A DNA stretch of 37,951 nt, from NCBI GenBank assembly GCA_020859845.1, contig JAJBVL010000053.1:1-37951 (forward strand), written 5' to 3'. A program made the translations under genes and the position numbers. Below, piece after piece: positions 34,253 to 37,951 of the stretch (the first letter of the stretch is position 1; every line of letters starts with the position of its first letter). The notes below the pieces were generated by a model. The model did no database searches and was not told the origin of the DNA. It saw nothing but the letters and a program-made list of their open reading frames with translations. The stretch is from Bacteroidales bacterium (GTDB lineage Bacteria > Bacteroidota > Bacteroidia > Bacteroidales > Muribaculaceae).

Positions 34253-35457
34253 CACTCGTGTTCCCACGCGGTGGCGAGGCCACCTTCGGAGGTCTCTTTG
34301 TAGATGGAGGGAAGGTCGTGGCCTGTCTGCTTCATTACCTCCACCACGCGGTCAAACGACACACGATGGATGCCGTCGGTAAAGGTTGAGTAGAGGTTGC
34401 TATCCAAGGCGCGTGCTGCAGCGTAAGCGTTGCGCTCTATGCAGGGTATCTGCACGAGGCCGCATACGGGGTCGCACGTCATGCCCAGGTGGTGCTCCAA
34501 GCCCATCTCGGCAGCATATTCTATCTGGGCTGGTGTGCCTCCAAATAGCTGGTTGGCAGCCGCGGCAGCCATGGCGCAGGCCACGCCCACCTCACCTTGG
34601 CATCCCACCTCGGCACCGGCAATCGAAGCGTTGTGCTTCACGACGTTGCCTATCAGTCCGGCAGTAGCCAGCGCACGGCAGATGCGGGCCAGCGAGAAGT
34701 CGCGGCTTTTCCATAGATGATATAGCACGGCAGGTATGACGCCACACGAACCGCAGGTAGGGGCAGTGACTATCACGCCTCCCGAGGCATTCTCTTCGCT
34801 CACAGCCAGCGCGTATGAGAACACGAGGCCGCGGCTCTGGAGATTGTTCTTGTAGCCTGTGGCGCGAACATAATATGTCGTGGCGCGGCGTGGAAGTTTG
34901 AGAGGGCCTGGTAGGACACCTTCCTTCTCCAGTCCACGCTCCACAGCGTCCTTCATCGTCTGCCACACTTGGGCCAGATAGTCCCAAATCTCGGGCCCTT
35001 CGCACAGCTCCACATACTCCCAAAAGGCACGTCCGTTTTTTTGACACCAATGGAGTATGTCGGTGAGTTTGCTCATGTCGTAGACGTCGGGCGAAGCCAT
35101 CGTGGAGACACCCTCTTCGGCTAAGGCACCACCGCCTACGCTAAACACTGTCCATTGGTCAATCTCCTGGCCCTCGGCGTCGTAGGCGCGGAAGAGCATG
35201 CCATTGGGGTGGAAGGGGAGAAACACCGTGGGTTGCCAATCGATTTCGCAGGGAGCGTGAGGATTGAGGGTGTCGAGGATAGCTACATCGGTCATGTGGC
35301 CTTTGCCCGTAGCGGCAAGGCTCCCATAGAGGGTCACGAGGTAGCGGGCAGCGCCCGGTGTACGTTCTGCAAAGAGTTGGGCGGCGCGGCGTGGTCCCAT
35401 GGTATGACTGCTTGATGGCCCTGTCCCGATACGATATAGTTCGCGTATACTTTTCAT
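34252..35457 (-). CDS. sdaA: L-serine ammonia-lyase (iron-sulfur type)
   Basis: The enzyme turns L-serine into pyruvate and ammonia with a labile [4Fe-4S] cluster. The 401-residue single chain carries the beta-type domain first ([33 protein letters not shown]) and the alpha-type domain second ([20 protein letters not shown]). Likely cluster cysteines lie in [15 protein letters not shown] and [20 protein letters not shown]. The end ([10 protein letters not shown]) is short. No neighbour suggests co-regulation; a 222-base spacer of palindromes separates it from the foldase gene upstream. Confidence 0.96.
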   Translation of the reverse strand: MKSIRELYRIGTGPSSSHTMGPRRAAQLFAERTPGAARYLVTLYGSLAATGKGHMTDVAILDTLNPHAPCEIDWQPTVFLPFHPNGMLFRAYDAEGQEIDQWTVFSVGGGALAEEGVSTMASPDVYDMSKLTDILHWCQKNGRAFWEYVELCEGPEIWDYLAQVWQTMKDAVERGLEKEGVLPGPLKLPRRATTYYVRATGYKNNLQSRGLVFSYALAVSEENASGGVIVTAPTCGSCGVIPAVLYHLWKSRDFSLARICRALATAGLIGNVVKHNASIAGAEVGCQGEVGVACAMAAAAANQLFGGTPAQIEYAAEMGLEHHLGMTCDPVCGLVQIPCIERNAYAAARALDSNLYSTFTDGIHRVSFDRVVEVMKQTGHDLPSIYKETSEGGLATAWEHE

Positions 35458-35499
35458 GGATAATAAGTTTGATTTGATGAAACTTTCGTAAGGCGTGTA

Positions 35500-35630
35500 A
35501 ACCCCGTAGGGGTTATTTCACATAGATAGCATGGATATTACCCTTATACCCAAAATCGGCGCCAAAGGCGCCGATTTGTGTGTAGGGTAGGAGCTATTTA
35601 AAGCTATTTGGAAGAATCCCTACGGGATTC
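35500..35630. repeat. Cluster of three perfect palindromes (REP-like)
   Basis: The spacer holds AACCCC-GTA-GGGGTT (35500-35514), AAATCGGCGCC-AAA-GGCGCCGATTT (35553-35577) and GAATCCC-TAC-GGGATTC (35614-35630). The middle one is followed by TTTTG on the minus strand and may end the foldase transcript. The first and third share a CCC(G)TA(C)GGG core and look like interspersed palindromic repeats seen in other Bacteroidales; this comparison is from memory. Confidence 0.6.
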
Positions 35631-35679
35631 GCCGTGGATAGTGCTATTTTGACCCACTCCCTTGTATGGGGGGTGTCGC

Positions 35680-37758
35680 TTAGTTGCGGTAGAATTTCAA
35701 GAGGTTGTTGGTAATCTTCTGGTTGCCCTGAAGGATACGGGGAAGGGCGTTGCCGAGAGCGGCGGCGCCACGTGTGCGGCTGTAGAGGTTGGCGCTCTCC
35801 TCGTAGTTGTAGGGACGGCCTTGGTCGTCTACTTCAACCACTTCTACTACCACTACGCCCGAGTTGGCCTGCATAGGACCAACGATGGCGCCAGCGGGAG
35901 CCAAAGCTACGCGAGCAGCCACCTCTGAACCACCGATGCCGGGCATGAAGGCCGACATTTGGCCGAAGTTGACGCGGGTGGAGTCGATGCGGCTATCCAT
36001 TGCCTGTGCGTAGTCGGCCAGCGTGGTGCCTTTGCCTTTATATTGCTCGATGAGGGCGGCAGCCTTCTTGTCGTTGCGCACCTTGGTGGTAAGAGCCATG
36101 TTGACTTGTGGGTCGCGAGCAGGTACGTAGTCGTCATAGATGTCGGTGAGGGCGGCTGCCAAGAGGCGTCCGTTGCTTTCCTCGCCAATGATGCCGGATA
36201 CTTGTCCCTTCTTAGCATCCATAGCCCAGCTGACCACAGCGCGGGTGTCGGGGAAGCGGCCTATCTGAGGCGTAGAGGCTGTCACCTGCGTGGGGATAGC
36301 TGCGTAGCCTGCATCCTGTGCGTTCTTCACAAAGTCCTCTGCCGTGGGGTTGGCGTTGAGGAAGCTCTGGAGGGTGCTCTCAAGCTGGTTGACGGTGGCG
36401 CGTGAGGGCTCAGCCTTGTAGGAGATAACGGCTATGTCGGCCACGGCTACAGGAGCCTTGCGCTGGTTGACACGGAAGAGGCGTGCGCCTTGAGTCACTA
36501 CGCTGTCGGGGGTGAAGAAGGTGCCTGTGGGGCAGCTAAGGAGCTGTTCGCGCAGGGAGGTGATGTTGGGGTCAATGAGCGACACCCACATATCTTCCTG
36601 TGTGCCCTGCACGTTGGGGTTGGCGCTTACTACGTTCATCCAGCCACTGCCAGCGGCGTTGACGGCGCGGAGCATAGAGTCAACGTCGGCTTGTGTGCCA
36701 GCGAGGACGATAAAGTCGATGTTGACAGAGTCTACTTCGTTGCTGCGACCGAGCACCTTGCCCAGGGTGAAGTCGTTGCCGATACGCGACACGAGGCCTG
36801 CGCGGCCAACGGCGGTGGTGTCGACAAACTTCTTGAGCTGGTTGTCGCGAATCTGTGATATCACTTGCTTGCGGCGGTCAACCACGAAGTCGATGTCGCT
36901 ATTCACGCCTTCGGTGTCGGGGAGGGTGTTGAGCTGGGCGATGGCGTTCTCCACCTTCTGCTCGGCTGCTACCATGTCCTCACGCGAGGGAGTAATCTCT
37001 ACGTCGATATAGCTGATGGTGCGGGTCTCTTCGGGGATAAGGTATTGGCCCTTCTGCTTGTTCCAGGCGTCGCGCACCTCGTCGGAGCTCACCTGATAGT
37101 CGTCGTTGTTGAGGCTGGTGAAGTCTTTCTTGACGTAGGCCACGCGGCGTGTGGCGATGTTGTCGTCGTAGAGAGCGCGAGCATCGAGCTGGTTGGCTAC
37201 GAGTGTGCCAGCAAAGAGAGTCTGAAACTTCTGCTGTAGCAGGGTCTCCTCCATCTGCTGCTCGAGCTGGAGCCAATAGGCGCGAAGCTGGAGAGCCTGC
37301 TGCTCGTCGAGGCCATATTTCACGGGGTTGAAGGCCATATCGTGGAGCTGGGCTGCGCTTTCAAGGCCTGTCTGTTGCTGAATCATGCGGTCGAGGTAGG
37401 CGCTGCCGCTGCCAAGCATAGCGTCGCTGAGCTCGGCGTCGGTCACGGTCAGACCGAGGTCGCTAAGCTCTTGGCGATAAAGCTTCTCGGCGATCATGGC
37501 GTTGAGCACTTGCTGCTGCAAGGCTGCTTGGTCAACCTTCTGGTTGTTCTGCTGAGCTTGCTGGTTGGCCTGCTCTACGCGGCGCTGAAATTCTTGTACA
37601 TCAATCTTGTGGGAGCCTACTTTGGCCACTGTGGTGCCGGTGCCGAAGAATGTGCGGCCCGACGTGAAGAAGTCACCAATGATGAAGGCTATCAAAGCTG
37701 CACCAATGATGATCAACAAAAGCACTGATTTGCTTCTGATTTTTTCTAGGGTTGCCAT
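35680..37758 (-). CDS. PpiD/SurA-like membrane-anchored periplasmic foldase
   Basis: The 692-residue protein starts MATLEKIRSKSVLLLIIIGA with one membrane anchor (about residues 11-31) and a periplasmic remainder. The SurA/PpiD N-terminal chaperone domain follows (VAKVGSHKIDVQEFQRRVEQ ... VLNAMIAEKLYRQEL). The middle and C-terminal parts hold parvulin-like segments without the usual clear catalytic motif, so chaperone action may dominate over isomerase action. PpiD-like proteins hold newly exported proteins near the Sec translocon. A strong promoter lies 88 bases upstream, and no other gene shares the transcript in this window. Confidence 0.88.
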   Translation of the reverse strand: MATLEKIRSKSVLLLIIIGAALIAFIIGDFFTSGRTFFGTGTTVAKVGSHKIDVQEFQRRVEQANQQAQQNNQKVDQAALQQQVLNAMIAEKLYRQELSDLGLTVTDAELSDAMLGSGSAYLDRMIQQQTGLESAAQLHDMAFNPVKYGLDEQQALQLRAYWLQLEQQMEETLLQQKFQTLFAGTLVANQLDARALYDDNIATRRVAYVKKDFTSLNNDDYQVSSDEVRDAWNKQKGQYLIPEETRTISYIDVEITPSREDMVAAEQKVENAIAQLNTLPDTEGVNSDIDFVVDRRKQVISQIRDNQLKKFVDTTAVGRAGLVSRIGNDFTLGKVLGRSNEVDSVNIDFIVLAGTQADVDSMLRAVNAAGSGWMNVVSANPNVQGTQEDMWVSLIDPNITSLREQLLSCPTGTFFTPDSVVTQGARLFRVNQRKAPVAVADIAVISYKAEPSRATVNQLESTLQSFLNANPTAEDFVKNAQDAGYAAIPTQVTASTPQIGRFPDTRAVVSWAMDAKKGQVSGIIGEESNGRLLAAALTDIYDDYVPARDPQVNMALTTKVRNDKKAAALIEQYKGKGTTLADYAQAMDSRIDSTRVNFGQMSAFMPGIGGSEVAARVALAPAGAIVGPMQANSGVVVVEVVEVDDQGRPYNYEESANLYSRTRGAAALGNALPRILQGNQKITNNLLKFYRN

Positions 37759-37845
37759 TTAATATTTGTGATAATTTTGATTTCGTTGTCGCAAACAAGG
37801 GATTGGCCATTTCCCCGCAGGGATAGACCTCTCGCAATTAGCGCA

Positions 37846-37876
37846 CAAAGATACTACTTTTTTGCCGAGCCACAAA
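37846..37876 (-). promoter_or_regulatory. Promoter of the PpiD-like gene
   Basis: TTTTG ending at 37873, a 19-nt spacer and TATCTTTG (37853-37846) on the minus strand match the consensus. The start would be near 37839, giving a leader of about 80 nt. The remaining bases to the window end show no gene. Confidence 0.75.
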
Positions 37877-37951
37877 ATCTCGCCCCCACTTTCTCTAATT
37901 TGCATAGGAAAGATATATAAACCGCCTATTCTTGAAATATTATAACCTTGT

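Overview
The window looks like a chromosomal segment of a gut-type Bacteroidales bacterium; a Muribaculaceae-like lineage is possible but not proven. Supporting points are repeated Bacteroidetes-type promoters (TTTG, 19-22 nt, TAnnTTTG), the type IX secretion protein PorV, cargo-like C-terminal tails, GH20 lipoproteins and scarce Shine-Dalgarno sites. Most of it is ordinary housekeeping sequence. The unusual material is one surface-polysaccharide operon, several recently broken genes, and a set of unexplained intergenic repeats.

Layout. 1-707: remnant of an IS3/IS150-type insertion sequence with a right inverted repeat, an internal orfB deletion and a nonsense codon. 731-1203 (minus): tRNA-Glu, rpsT, tRNA-Glu, with the two tRNA copies identical. 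1361-7704 (plus): hflX, an Ig-like lipoprotein, rex, an FAH-fold protein lacking its metal ligands, porV and ispF. 7705-8160: a promoter- and terminator-bounded transcript of about 320 nt with no large gene. 8165-10510 (minus): a CotH-type secreted protein interrupted by an in-frame TAG. 10768-11889 (plus): a P-loop ATPase whose transcription start lies in a 12-bp palindrome.

12104-22648 (minus) is one nine-gene operon: wzx flippase, TupA-like ATP-grasp protein, glycosyltransferase, radical SAM/SPASM protein, glycosyltransferase, wzy-like polymerase, rfbC, rfbD and a GH20 hexosaminidase. It has a promoter at about 22.8 kb and a terminator at 12040-12072. It carries the last two dTDP-rhamnose steps but not rfbA or rfbB. 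22897-24792 (minus) holds a secreted-protein gene split by an in-frame TAA between G8 and T9 runs, and a small gene with an apparent 1-nt frameshift. 24898-26460 is an AAA-ATPase/PD-(D/E)XK protein. 26579-29739 is a guaB and parvulin-foldase pair.

29931-34128 (plus): pepT, miaA and a second GH20 lipoprotein, packed tightly. 34252-37758 (minus): L-serine dehydratase and a PpiD-like periplasmic foldase.

How the parts may work together: the Wzx/Wzy locus would build a rhamnose-containing surface glycan. PorV belongs to the system that exports cargo across the outer membrane and, in related bacteria, anchors it to such a glycan. Two probable cargo genes here are broken, which suggests decay of part of the surface repertoire. 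Three purine/pyrimidine-biased tandem arrays (8-mer before rex, 15-mer before pepT, 7-mer after the second GH20 gene) are the most striking structures not explained by genes.
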